From the NCBI GenBank assembly GCA_016169945.1, contig JADLSH010000184.1:806001-870000 (forward strand): a stretch of 64,000 nt of DNA. The letters run 5' to 3'. The stretch is from Trachythela sp. YZ-2020. Lineage: Eukaryota > Cnidaria > Anthozoa > Malacalcyonacea > Clavulariidae. Below, one piece after another: positions 11,401 through 24,406 of the stretch (within the stretch, counting starts at the first letter, position 1; every line of letters starts with the position of its first letter). Under the pieces are notes generated by a model, which was not told the DNA's origin, did not search any database, and saw nothing but the letters and a program-made list of their open reading frames with translations. A program made the translations under genes and the position numbers.

Positions 11401-12341
11401 AAGTCTCACAACTTGTTGCCGAATGTTGCCGAACATTCCACAAGAACTCGTTCAACCACCACAACCTTGGCAACATGTAGCCTTTCCTAATATCGTTCAA
11501 TTCACCGAAATGCCGCGAGGAGGCCATTTTGCCGCCTTCCAAGAACCACAGCTGTTTGCTGACGATGTTTGAAAATTTGTACGAAAGGTTGAGAACAGTC
11601 CAAAAGCATAGCAGAAAACTTCACAGGGAACAAATTTGATTTAGTAGCTAGATGCCTGGGTATGATTTGATTAAAAACTCCTGGAAACAAGCCTTAATAT
11701 TGATTGTCCATATCACACGTACGACGTTAAATCGTGCGATATGACTTCACAACTCCATATTTGGTCAGCCTATTAGCGGTTAGCCAGTCAGAAATCACCG
11801 TTGACCGTTAGTCAGTCAGAATCAAGAATAACATTAACACACACACACATTGTGGTTGTTACGAAACCATTCAATAACTGCACGCACACTATATTACAGA
11901 CCGTTAAAATAAATACACAATGCCATTATATAAAAGCCTATAAGGTCCGTAAGCATTATATATACAGTTACTAAACTATATTCAGCTACATTGCCTACCT
12001 ACAGTACTGTGTTCAAATAGTTAGCTTTTCATTTTGATGACCCACTCTGCGTGAGGATTAAGTCTGGAAAGTTGCAATAAGTTCGTTTCCATATCCAAAC
12101 ACCTTTCACCTGAAAGACGATGGGAAATATAATCAGGGGCGAATTGTCACAGTTGTCTGATTATAACCATCAGAGCTACAGAGTCCAGTTGCTGAGCATC
12201 AACCGTAAGTTCGGTATATATGATGGTAGTGCTGCCAGTATTAGGTAGGGGTAAATACCAAGATTTTTTCTCGGCATCTCGTTCGATAGGACTAATAGTA
12301 TAACGTGTTTGTAGATGGAATACTCGAACGAAAATTGATAT
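11401..12341. other. Loop region between arrays, no supported gene
   Basis: Contains short frames on both strands (11351-11572 and 11502-11690) that overlap and show no conserved motif. A short CA repeat lies near 11838. Nothing else seen. Confidence 0.35.
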
Positions 12342-12425
12342 ACAGTTAGTTTAGGTTTCCTCCTGTAGAAACACTTGGTCATTATATGGTTTGGCCCTTA
12401 CACTCTAAGAAAAAAGGTTTAGAAA
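12342..12425 (+). repeat. Fragment of the 110-120-bp dispersed repeat
   Basis: GTTAGTTTAGGTTTCCTCCT, a one-base variant of the donor string and a diverged second half. Single partial copy. Confidence 0.7.
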
Positions 12426-13144
12426 AATCGGTAAAAAGTTAATTTTATATTTTTAGCTGCAGTATTCGTCAGGTATTGACCTAGAACTCTCCTCTTGTGA
12501 GAATGTTCAGTAAATCGCATCATCAAAAATCAGTATGCTATTGTACTCCATGCGAATACACCATTGGCATTGTAATCTTTTATAACATTTTAACCCACCT
12601 ATATTACCTCCGACTTCATATTATAGAAAAGGATTATCCCCACAAGGGCATTTGTTTCCTTTGTGCGAGTGTCCCGCTTCAGCAAGTTCTGTGTTTTGTT
12701 TCCTCGCTTCCTTGTATTTCGTCGTGGCCTTACAGAACCTCTCAACAATATCTCTTGCCTTGGTGTTCTTGCTCAGTTGAAGCGCCATTCCCACTTTGTT
12801 TAAAGACGGAGCTTTTACTCGGATGATGTGGTTTTCAAATTCGTGCTGTGGAAAAACAAAACATATTATGCAGAGATGGATATAAGATTTTTTTCAGAAA
12901 AAAATATCTTACTTCTTATATTCATTATAAGAATATTTAAGGCAATATGAGAAGATTTTCGAGATTCAAACGTCACGATTTGATGTCATTTTTGATGTTT
13001 ATACGAAGCAGACATATCATATAGATCTATTGGTGAAAAACGAGCAAATTTTCATTAAAAATGACTGGTTTACATATAACAGACAATTTTGATTTCTTGA
13101 ATAATTAATCAATATATAAAAAAATTGAGTAATATGTATAGGTT
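12426..13144. other. Non-coding stretch
   Basis: A plus frame of 109 codons at 12497-12826 has no recognisable domain and no splice signals in a useful frame. Nothing else supported. Confidence 0.3.
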
Positions 13145-13410
13145 ATCATGCGATGGCGAGTACAATTAGGGATTAATAGTACGAGTGATGTTTGGAAATT
13201 CAACATTTTCAAACATCACGAGTACTATTAATCCCTAATTGTACGAGCAACATCGCATGATTACTTGTTTATTATTAGCATGACAAAATTTCCGCCATTT
13301 TGTTTCTTTTGGGAAAATCATTAATTGTACTGCAGTACAATTAATGAAATAATTGTACTCCTCTCAACCAATCAGCATCCAGTAATTTTGTCATGCTAAT
13401 AATAAAAGAA
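13145..13410. mobile_element. Nested foldback elements
   Basis: First hairpin: arms around GAGTACAATTAGGGATTAAT (about 13158) and ATTAATCCCTAATTGTAC (about 13226), running out to CGATG/CATCG near 13149 and 13254. Second structure: TTATTATTAGCATGACAAAA (about 13269) pairs with TTTTGTCATGCTAATAATAA (ending about 13405). It encloses the palindrome ATTAATTGTACTGCAGTACAATTAAT around 13320-13346, followed by CCAATCAG at 13371. No coding sequence. Confidence 0.75.
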
Positions 13411-13499
13411 GATATAACAAGATATTTGGTCTAAAAAATCTTCTTCAAATAATACAAGAAGAAATAATATAAGGAGATTTGCCATCCTTGATATTATGC

Positions 13500-13620
13500 C
13501 CCATTTAGGTCCTTGTGATAAAAACCCTAGTCAAACGAGGGAACCAGCTCAAAGTTGATGAGAGTTGACGATCAAACGCGAGCCAGTTGCAATTCTCATT
13601 GACTCTCAGCCCCATCTTTA
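13500..13620. repeat. Dispersed repeat, partner of 46430-46570
   Basis: Contains AAGTTGATGAGAGTTGACG and GTCAAACGAG strings that occur inverted at about 46440-46560 (CTCATCAACTTTGAGCTGGTT). It is a shared short repeat of unknown class. Confidence 0.5.
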
Positions 13621-14654
13621 TATTACAATCTTATCTCTTGTCATCTCCATTAATCATGGACAAGTCAAATTTGAGGCAATTCCAATAAGATTGTATTTGG
13701 CTAAACACTGGAATGTGAATCACTCACGTTCGTAAATGAATTTTATCCGTGTTATGGCCCATAATAAGCCATCAAAATACTTAATAATATGCAAAATAGC
13801 CAGAGAGTTGCCTTAACACGATCCAAAGAGATTCACGGCGGAGTATGTGAGTTAAGTTGTAAGCCAAATCCCAAATTTGGACGCCCAAATTCCAGATCCT
13901 GGCTAAGACCATGGATATCGTAATCATAACATGTATCATGTCGTACTCATTTTCATTTCTAAAGAATATTCTGATTTGTTTCTAAGTTCTTTTATACTTT
14001 AAAATTACTGCCAATCAGCATATACATTGTCTATTAACAATACTAATCCAACATCACAGAGGACTTTAGTGCATTCACGCTCATATTCCTTTACAACTTG
14101 TTTGTTCATTCATTACATTTACATACCAAAGATGTTATAGCATTACAACATACTTCATGCTATAAACTGTACAATTATAGAAATCTAAGAAAAAGTTAAT
14201 TAACTTCTTTAGTTTTCATGTTCAATCCATACCAAACTTAGAGAACATCTGTATTCCATAGATTGCAACACCATGTTTGCTGAGCCATACACAAAAAACT
14301 CTGTGGGCAAAGACTGGAATGTGTTCACCCCAGGCTGTATCAATGCTTCTGGAGGTTAAAAGCTAACTCTTTCCTTTATTTTCAAACTGCACTTCGGAAA
14401 TTCTTCTAGTGTTCTACTGTAATGGTGTTTCTTGATACTTGTCTGTATCGAATCTGCAAAAAAACAAATAAACACAAAGCAGACAAAGTGCACTGTGCTT
14501 GAGAAGCTGGCTAGATAGACAACCCTTACATGTGCTATACCTCCCTTTATATACTCTACTTTTGTTGCCTCGGGCAACCCATGTGCTGCCAAAATATTCA
14601 TTTTTGTAGTTTTTATAACAATCGCATATAACACATATTTTTGTACTTCTGTGT
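13621..14654. other. Loop region, no supported gene
   Basis: Overlapping minus-strand frames at 14356-14782 run into array 2 and are not credible genes. Nothing else supported. Confidence 0.35.
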
Positions 14655-17600
14655 GAATATTGCATGTTTATTCCTGATTGTGTTAGGCCTTGCACCTGAA
14701 GGGCAGAGCTTGCCATGCAGAAATGAGCTGCAGACTTGCCTATTTTGCACGACCAACCACAAAAATCAAGCCAAAGTGCCATTGAACTACCAACCTACCC
14801 CTTTGGTGATTTTTCCCATCCGTCAACGCATTGCAACTATGGTGCTAATTTAAACCTTTTTAATATAAATAAATTGAATGCAATCCGCTGCAGGATTTTA
14901 TATATACTGACCTGCTGTACAAAACACTGACCTACTGTAAAATATTAATAAGGCTAATTTTGGATGAAGCCACACAGGTGAAAAGCTGGTCACAAGTGGA
15001 GATTCAATGACAATTTCGCCTGGTTATTCCTGATCGTGTTTAATAGGCCTTGCACCCGAAGGGCAGAGTTGCCAGCGCAGAATTGACCTGCAGGCAAGCC
15101 TATTTTGCACGACCAACCAGAAAATCAAGCCAAAGTGGCATTGAACTACTACGAATCCCCTTGATTTACCCATCAGTCAACGATCTTTGCAACTATGGTG
15201 TTTATTAAAACCTTTTAATATAAATAAATTGAACGCAATGCGCTGCAGATTTTATACACACCTGCTGTGTAAAAATATATCGAACGCTTTCCGCAGCAGA
15301 TTTTATACATTGACTGCTGTGCAAAAATTAATTAACACATTTGATGAAGCCACACAGGCGAAAAGCTGGTCACAAGTGGAGATTCAATGACAATTTCGCC
15401 TGGTTATTCCTGATCGTGTTTAATAGGCCTTGCCCGAAGGGCAGAGTTGCCAGCGCAGAATTGACCTGCAGGCAAGCCTATTTTGCACGACCAACCAGAA
15501 AATCAAGCCAAAGTGGCATTGAACTACTACGAATCCCCTTGGTGATTTTACCCATCAGTCAACGTGTTGCAACTATGGTGTTAATTTAAACCTTTTTAAT
15601 ATAAATAAATTGAACGCAATGCGCTGCAGGATTTTATACACTGACCTGCTGTAAAATATATCGAACGCTTTGCGCTGCAGGATTTTATACATTGACCTGC
15701 TGTAAAATATATTGGCAATGCACTGCAGGATTTTATACACTGACCTGCTGTAAAATATTAACAAGGCTAATTCGGATGAAGCCACACAGGTGAAAAGCTG
15801 GTCACAAGTGGAGATTCAATGACAATTTCGCCTGGTTATTCCTGATCGTGTTTAATAGGCCTTGCACCCGAAGGGCAGAGTTGCCAGCGCAGAATTGACC
15901 TGCAGGCAAGCCTATTTTGCACGACCAACCAGAAAATCAAGCCAAAGTGCCATTGAACTACTACGAATGGCTAATTTGCTAGTCTAGTTTCAATCACATT
16001 TATACAAAATGGCCAAATCAATATCAGAATGACAATGGTAGAACACGCTAGATGAAGCCACACAGGCAAAAAAGCCGGTCATAAGTAGGAATTTGATGAC
16101 ATCTTGGCTCCGTTATTCCTGCCGTTTAAAATAAACGCAATTCAACATATTGATGACACACGGTAACTTTGGCGCCATTATGAGGACGAGTGCTACTCCA
16201 ACAGCTGCAATAGTTTATTTTCCACGCCAGGCGATCAAATAAACCTATTAAACATTGACAATGCAAACGGTACAACACTGATGGCTTCGCACACAAGCGC
16301 AATTCAACATTGATGACACACGGTAACTTTGGCGCCATTATGAGAACGGATGCTATTCCAACAGCTGCAATAGTTTATTTTCCACGCCAGGCGATCAAAT
16401 AAACCTATTAAACACTGACAATGCAAACGGTACAACACTGAAGGCTTAGCAATAGCTTATTTTGCACACCAGAAAAATTGAAGCCAAGTGACACTGAACT
16501 ACTACGAATGGCCAACCTATCCCCTTGGTGATTTTACCCATCAGTCAACGGCGTTGCAATTATGATGTTAATTTAAACCTTTTTAATATAAATAAATTGA
16601 ACGCCATGTGCTGCAGGAGATTCAATGACAATTTCGCCTGGTTATTCCTGATCGTGTTTAATAGGCCTTGCACCCGAAGGGCAGAGTTGCCAGCGCAGAA
16701 TTAACCTGCAGGCAAGCCTATTTTGCACGACCAACCAGAAAATCAAGCCGGTCACAAGTGGAGATTCAATGACAATTTCGCCTGGTTATTCCTGATCGTG
16801 TTAGGCCTTGCACCCGAAGGGCAGAGTTGCCAGCGCAGAATTGACCTGCAGGCAAGCCTATTTTGCACGACCAACCAGAAAATCAAGCCAAAGTGGCATT
16901 GAACTACTACGAATCCCCTCCGCTTGGATTTTACACACTGACCTGCTGTAAAATATTAACAAGGCTAATTTGGATGAAGCCACACAGGCGAAAAGCTGGT
17001 CACAAGTGGAGATTCAATGACAATTTCGCCTGGTTATTCCTGATCGTGTTTAATAGGCCTTGCACCCGAAGGGCAGAGTTGCCAGCGCAGAATTGACCTG
17101 CAGGCAAGCCTATTTTGCACGACCAACCAGAAAATCAAGCCAAAGTGCCATTGAACTACTACGAATCCCCTCCGCTTGGTGATTTTACCCATCAGTCAAC
17201 GTGTTGCAACTATGGTGTTAATTTAAACCTTTTAATATAAATAAATTGAACGCAATGCGCTGCAGGATTTTATACACAGACCTGCTGTAAAATATATCGA
17301 ACGCTTTGCGCTGCAGGATTTTATACATTGACCTGCTGTAAAATATATTGGCAATGCGCTGCAGGATTTTATACACTGACCTGCTGTAAAACTGTAAAAT
17401 ATTAACCTGCAAGGCTAATTTGCATGAAGCCACACAGGTGAAAAGCTGGTCACAAGTGGAGATTCAATGACAATTTCGCCTGGTTATTCCTGATCGTGTT
17501 TAATAGGCCTTGCACCCGAAGGGCAGAGTTGCCAGCGCAGAATTGACCTGCAGGCAAGCCTATTTTGCACGACCAACCAGAAAATCAAGCCAAAGTGGCA

Positions 17601-20600
17601 TTGAACTACTACGAATCCCCTTGGTGATTTTACCCATCAGTCAACGTGTTGCAACTATGGTGTTAATTTAAACCTTTTAATATAAATAAATTGAACGCAA
17701 TGCGCTGCAGGATTTTATACACTGACCTGCTGTAAAATATATCGAACGCTTTGCGCTGCAGGATTTTATACATTGACCTGCTGTAAAATATATTGGCAAT
17801 GCGCTGCAGGATTTTATACACTGACCTGCTGTAAAATATTAACAAGGCTAATTCGGATGAAGCCACACAGGTGAAAAGCTGGTCACAAGTGGAGATTCAA
17901 TGACAATTTCGCCTGGTTATTCCTGATCGTGTTTAATAGGCCTTGCACCCGAAGGGCAGAGTTGCCAGCGCAGAATTGACCTGCAGGCAAGCCTATTTTG
18001 CACGACCAACCAGAAAATCAAGCCAAAGTGCCATTGAACTACTACGAATGGCTAATTTGCTAGTCTAGTTTCAATCACATTTATACAAAATGGCCAAATC
18101 AATATCAGAATGACAATGGTAGAACACGCTAGATGAAGCCACACAGGCAAAAAAGCCGGTCATAAGTAGGAATTTGATGACATCTTGGCTCCGTTATTCC
18201 TGCCGTTTAAAATAAACGCAATTCAACATATTGATGACACACGGTAACTTTGGCGCCATTATGAGGACGAGTGCTACTCCAACAGCTGCAATAGTTTATT
18301 TTCCACGCCAGGCGATCAAATAAACCTATTAAACATTGACAATGCAAACGGTACAACACTGATGGCTTCGCACACAAGCGCAATTCAACATTGATGACAC
18401 ACGGTAACTTTGGCGCCATTATGAGAACGGATGCTACTCCAACAGCTGCAATAGTTTATTTTCCACGCCAGGCGATCAAATAAACCTATTAAACACTGAC
18501 AATGCAAACGGTACAACACTGAGGCTTAGCACAGCTTTATTTTGCACACCAAAAAAAAGCCCCAAGTGACACTGAACTATACGGAATGGCCAACCTATCC
18601 TTGGCTTAGCAATAGCTTATTTTGCACACCAGAAAAATTGAAGCCAAGGACACTGAACTAACTACAATGGCCAACCATATCCCTTGGGTGATTTTACCCA
18701 TCAGTCAACGGCGTTGCAATTATGATGTTAATTTAAACCTTTTAATATAAATAAATTGAACGCCATGTGCTGCAGGAGATTCAATGACAATTTCGCCTGG
18801 TTATTCCTGATCGTGTTTAATAGGCCTTGCACCCGAAGGGCAGAGTTGCCAGCGCAGAATTAACCTGCAGGCAAGCCTATTTTGCACGACCAACCAGAAA
18901 ATCAAGCCGGTCACAAGTGGAGATTCAATGACAATTTCGCCTGGTTATTCCTGATCGTGTTAGGCCTTGCACCGAAGGGCAGAGTTGCCAGCGCAGAATT
19001 GACCTGCAGGCAAGCCTATTTTGCACGACCAACCAGAAAATCAAGCCAAAGTGGCATTGAACTACTACGAATCCCCTCCGCTTGGATTTTACACACTGAC
19101 CTGCTGTAAAATATGAACAAGGCTAATTTGGATGAAGCCACACAGGCGAAAAGCTGGTCACAAGTGGAGATTCAATGACAATTTCGCCTGGTTATTCCTG
19201 ATCGTGTTTAATAGGCCTTGCACCCGAAGGGCAGAGTTGCCAGCGCAGAATTGACCTGCAGGCAAGCCTATTTTGCACGACCAACCAGAAAATCAAGCCA
19301 AAGTGCCATTGAACTACTACGAATCCCCTCCGCTTGGATTTTACCCATCAGTCAACGTATTGCAACTATGGTGTTAATTTAAACCTTTTTAATATAAATA
19401 AATTGAACGCAATGCGCTGCAGGATTTTATACACAGACCTGCTGTAAAATATATCGAACGCTTTGCGCTGCAGGATTTTATACATTGACCTGCTGTAAAA
19501 TATATTGGCAATGCGCTGCAGGATTTTATACACTGACCTGCTGTAAAATATTAACAAGGCTAATTTAAATCAAGCCATACAGGCGAAAAGCTGGTCACAA
19601 GTGGAGATTCAATGACAATTTCGCCTGGTTATTCCTGATCGTGTTTAATAGGCCTTGCACCCGAAGGGCAGAGTTGCCAGCGCAGAATTGACCTGCAGGC
19701 AAGCCTATTTTGCACGACCAACCAGAAAATCAAGCCAAAGTGGCATTGAACTACTACGAATCCCCTTGGTGATTTTACCCATCAGTCAACGTGTTGCAAC
19801 TATGGTGTTAATTTAAACCTTTAATATAAATAAATTGAACGCAATGCGCTGCAGGATTTTATACACTGACCTGCTGTAAAATATATCGAACGCTTTGCGC
19901 TGCAGGATTTTATACATTGACCTGAATGCACTGCAGGATTTTATACACTGACCTGCTGTAAAATATTAACAAGGCTAATTCGGATGAAGCCACACAGGTG
20001 AAAAGCTGGTCACAAGTGGAGATTCAATGACAATTTCGCCTGGTTATTCCTGATCGTGTTTAATAGGCCTTGCACCCGAAGGGCAGAGTTGCCAGCGCAG
20101 AATTGACCTGCAGGCAAGCCTATTTTGCACGACCAACCAGAAAATCAAGCCAAAGTGCCATTGAACTACTACGAATGGCTAATTTGCTAGTCTAGTTTCA
20201 ATCACATTTATACAAAATGGCCAAATCAATATCAGAATGACAATGGTAGAACACGGAATTTGATGACATCTTGGCGAGAACGGATGCTACTCAACAGCTG
20301 CAATAGTTTATTTTCTGAAGGCTTAGCAATAGCTTATTTTGCACACCAGAAAAATTGAAGCCAAGTGACACTGAACTACTACGAATGGCCAACCTATCCC
20401 TTGGTGATTTTACCCATCAGTCAACGGCGTTGCAATTATGATGTTAATTTAAACCTTTTAATATAAATAAATTGAACGCCATGCGCTGCAGGAGATTCAA
20501 TGACAATTTCGCCTGGTTATTCCTGATCGTGTTTAATAGGCCTTGCACCCGAAGGGCAGAGTTGCCAGCGCAGAATTAACCTGCAGGCAAGCCTATTTTG

Positions 20601-22187
20601 CACGACCAACCAGAAAATCAAGCCGGTCACAAGTGGAGATTCAATGACAATTTCGCCTGGTTATTCCTGATCGTGTTAGGCCTTGCACCCGAAGGGCAGA
20701 GTTGCCAGCGCAGAATTGACCTGCAGGCAAGCCTATTTTGCACGACCAACCAGAAAATCAAGCCAAAGTGGCATTGAACTACTACGAATCCCCTCCGCTT
20801 GGATTTTACACACTGACCTGCTGTAAAATATTAACAAGGCTAATTTGGATGAAGCCACACAGGCGAAAAGCTGGTCACAAGTGGAGATTCAATGACAATT
20901 TCGCCTGGTTATTCCTGATCGTGTTTAATAGGCCTTGCACCCGAAGGGCAGAGTTGCCAGCGCAGAATTGACCTGCAGGCAAGCCTATTTTGCACGACCA
21001 ACCAGAAAATCAAGCCAAAGTGGCATTGAACTACTACGAATCCCCTTGGTGATTTTACCCATCAGTCAACGTGTTGCAACTATGGTGTTAATTTAAACCT
21101 TTTTAATATAAATAAATTGAACGCAATGCGCTGCAGGATTTTATACACTGACCTGCTGTAAAATATATCGAACGCTTTGCGCTGCAGGATTTTATACATT
21201 GACCTGCTGTAAAATATATTGGCAATGCGCTGCAGGATTTTATACACTGACCTGCTGTAAAATATTAACAAGGCTAATTCGGATGAAGCCACACAGGTGA
21301 AAAGCTGGTCACAAGTGGAGATTCAATGACAATTTCGCCTGGTTATTCCTGATCGTGTTTAATAGGCCTTGCACCCGAAGGGCAGAGTTGCCAGCGCAGA
21401 ATTGACCTGCAGGCAAGCCTATTTTGCACGACCAACCAGAAAATCAAGCCAAAGTGGCATTGAACTACTACGAATCCCCTTGCGGATTTACCCCATCAGT
21501 CACGTTGTGTTGCAATGGTATTAATTTAATTTAATTAATACAAAATAAATGAACGCACGCTGCGCTGTTTTTTTTATTGACCTGCTGTAAATATGTGAAT
21601 ATCTTTTGCTCTTGCGCTGCAGGATTTTATACATTGACTAAATAATAATATATTGATGTACGCTGCAGGATTTTATAACTAACTGACCTGCCGTAAAATA
21701 TTAACAAGGCTGAAGCCATGAAGGTGAAAAGCCAAAGTGGTCACAAGTGGAGATTCAATGACAATTTCGCCTGTGTTATTCCTGATCGTGTTTAATAGGC
21801 CTTGCACCCGAAGGGCAGAGTTGCCAGCGCAGAATTGACCTGCAGGCAAGCCTATTTTGCACGACCAACCAGAAAATCAAGCTGGTCACAAGTGGAGAAT
21901 TAATTTAAACATGTTAAATATAGATGAACCACAGCTTCCATGGATGTCTTGCACTGCAGGGTTTATAAACTGCCCTGCTGTGAATTAATTTCCTGGTGGT
22001 GACAGGTCTTTATACTACCTGCCAGTTAGCCCCATCTTTACGTAATTATCATATTATATATTGAAATATTTTATGCAGTTTCAAACGCATTTATGGATTA
22101 TATACTCAATACCTAAGTGAACATGTAAATGACGATTGTATACTGGTAGCTAGATCAAGCCACAGAGGCAAAAAGCTGAATGATCCA
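14655..22187 (+). repeat. Complex tandem array 2 (right arm of inverted pair), with higher-order repeats
   Basis: About 18 copies of a core beginning GATTCAATGACAATTTCGCC and containing CCTTGCACCCGAAGGGCAGA, CCTATTTTGCACGACCAACC and GAACTACTACGAATC. Between cores are 50-60-bp subrepeats built on CTGCAGGATTTTATACACTG and CCTGCTGTAAAATAT, usually three or four per unit. A larger unit of about 2.08 kb repeats: the segment at 16126-16338 recurs at 18207-18419, and a shortened copy is near 20165-20310. Array 2 on the plus strand matches array 1 on the minus strand. The distal end (about 22150-22187) carries GATCAAGCCACAGAGGCAAA, the inverted partner of about 5687-5720. All frames in it are repeat by-products. 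Confidence 0.9.
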
Positions 22188-22689
22188 TTTTTGCCAATAT
22201 GTTGAACGGTTGAACCTGAAATTAAATCCAAAAAAGTAAATCTTTATTTAGGACATCTGAGTAACAATGATTGATGCTGCCGGACCTCAACAAGGAGGTA
22301 GGTGTATTGTTGATATCAATTCTTACAACTCATCCATTAGATAGAGAATAAACATCAATGTCTAATCAACCATACTCTTCAATGGTGACATTTTTTATCT
22401 CTGGCCACAGGGTATTAAACTTTCTTAGAAAAAAACTAATTGGGGACCTAGACACTTGTTTTGTTTATTATAGGAAATGGTGGCTCACCTGAATAAATTG
22501 GAAAATGTATTCTAAATTCGCAATATTGGAGCAACCACAGAAAGGCAGATCGAGAAGACTGGAGCCACACAGTTGGATTTCTTGTTTAACGAGAGAGACT
22601 CTAAGACTGGCATTTGGTTTTATTTCCATCTTTTTCATTGAGACTGGCATTATCTAAATAGCATAAGAGAAAATAACAATAAATGTTAC
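22188..22689. other. Non-coding flank of array 2
   Basis: No gene supported. The minus frame at 22468-22650 has no domain. Confidence 0.35.
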
Positions 22690-23115
22690 AGTATAACGTA
22701 CCATTCTTTTCGTGTATTTGCACAAAAACAGACAACTCCAGTCTTTGTTTCGGAAGAACCCTGCAACAATAACTTGTGTGACAAGAAACAATAACTCACT
22801 ACACATCATCCCCTTATGCTCAACCACAACAGGACAGAGAAGTTTCAGATATAGAGCTGTGAAGTTATGGAATAGTTTAGATAAAGAATTGAAAACACTT
22901 CCGTTAATAAACATTTAAAACAAAATTAAAGCGTAGCATATTACATCAATACTTTGAAAGGTGAACAAAATCTTAATATCTCATTTTATAAACTTATTAT
23001 ATATCTTAGCTTTCTTACTACTCCATATCTTGTAAATAGTATTAAATAGTTAATCTTTTATTGTAAATAAGTATTGAAAAACCCTACGGGGAATACTCAA
23101 TTTTATAATAATAAA
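22690..23115 (+). pseudogene. LINE 3' end: reverse transcriptase C-terminal tail plus 3' UTR
   Basis: The frame at 22712-22918 ends in a TGQRSFRYRAVKLWNSLDKE-type motif, typical of the last part of CR1/L2/Jockey-like non-LTR polymerases. An AT-rich 3' region follows, with GAAAAACCCTACGGGGAATA and a terminal (ATA)n tract near 23105. The catalytic YADD region is absent, so the element is 5'-truncated and inactive. Confidence 0.7.
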
Positions 23116-24074
23116 AAACCCCCTACTTTTCCAAGATTTTTAACCCTATTGTGCGTATTTTTAACCCTATTATTTCCAAGATTGTGCGTAACATGAACTT
23201 AGAACCAGGAAAGCCTTGATGGGCTATTATTTGACTACATTCACATGAAATTTAAGCCAAAAAGGTTTTAAGAACTGAGATTTGCAACAACAAAAGGGTG
23301 GTTATATGTTGGCAACCTAAGTTCGCACCCCCAATATTTCACGAAGTGTCCCTACTTTAATATTTCACCAAGAAATTCGACCTGTCCGTGGTAGGGTAAT
23401 TAATGCCAGTTAATAGGTTAAAAAAACTATCTGCCAGTGTCTCTAATGTTCAGGGGTGGACTGCAGTTTTTGGGCCTCAGTCAGGAATAATATCCAGGCC
23501 TTGTGATGTACGAGTGTATAAATATATAGATATTTAATATTATAAAGAAAATTTCTTTACTCTTCTTTGGAGCATACAAAATACTAGACGCTCAAGTAAA
23601 CAAACACACCAGTGCTTTCACAACCGTTTACGGGAAAACCCATTTCCATTCAACTCATTTTCCATTTTCTTTCCCAACAAAATTGCCAGCAGGACTAGGC
23701 ACTTGAAAGGGGCCAATCATGTTCCAAGAATCATTGCTTACAAGCCACATGAATTTTCAGCAATAGGAAATCTGTCCTATTTCCAGTAATTCCTGGCCCC
23801 CAAAGTCCGCCCATGCTAATGATTTATGATTGTGATTTATTAATGAAAATACATATGCAGCTCGAAAGCTGAATTGCGTATTTACAAAACTACAAACAAT
23901 TAGTCTAAAATATATTACAGCAATATTAAAATACGGTAAAATTAACAAAAATAAATTAATAGAATTTCGATGAAGCTCATATAAAAGTATCTCAAACCGT
24001 GCTGAGTTCAAATCCTACAGTTAATTAATTATTTTCAAAGTTATATAAACATATCTGGATTAAAAGTACTAGAT
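23116..24074. other. Intergenic DNA, no supported gene
   Basis: Near 23120-23180 a short phrase (TTTTTAACCCTATT) is duplicated. The minus frame at 23757-24011 lacks a domain. Nothing else recognised. Confidence 0.35.
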
Positions 24075-24130
24075 AAAATGATCAGTTATTCTGCGAACTC
24101 GAGTCGTATATGAGCCGATAGCCCACAAGG
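24075..24130. repeat. Short repeat shared with 49955-50005
   Basis: CGAGTCGTATATGAGCCGAT and GATAGCGCCGAGCCGA recur inverted at about 49960-50000 (GATAGCGCCGAGTCGGCTAT and CATATACGACGAGAG). Confidence 0.5.
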
Positions 24131-24159
24131 CGTGATAGCGCCGAGCCGATTTTAGCTTA

Positions 24160-24376
24160 TACAAACTGGAAGTGACGTAAACCACCACCCGCTGAGACCG
24201 GAAGTGACGTAGTTTCGCCTATACAAACTGGAAGTGACGTATTTCCACCACTCACTAAGACCGGAAATGACGCGGTTTCATCTACACAAACCGGAAGTGA
24301 TGTGTTTCTACCACCCACTGAGGCCGGAAGTGACGTATTTCAAACCCTTACTAAGATCAGAAGTGACGTAGTTCCA
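24160..24376 (+). repeat. Array of seven composite ETS/CRE-like motifs
   Basis: Seven variants of GGAAGTGACGTA occur about every 30-40 bases: near 24169, 24201, 24230, 24265, 24291, 24325 and 24359. Most are preceded by CC or AC, so each reads as an ETS core (CCGGAAGT) fused to a CRE/ATF half-site (TGACGTA). The phrases between them (ACCACC-C-CTGAGA and TACACAAAC) are also repeated, so it is a degenerate minisatellite. Whether proteins bind it is unknown. Confidence 0.7.
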
Positions 24377-24406
24377 TCACCCAAAGTCCACACAAGCAGA
24401 AAAGAC

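Noticed and set aside
14414..21292. Repeated 60-80-codon ORFs in array 2
   Set aside because: They recur with the repeat period on both strands, encode low-complexity peptides and have no independent gene signals.
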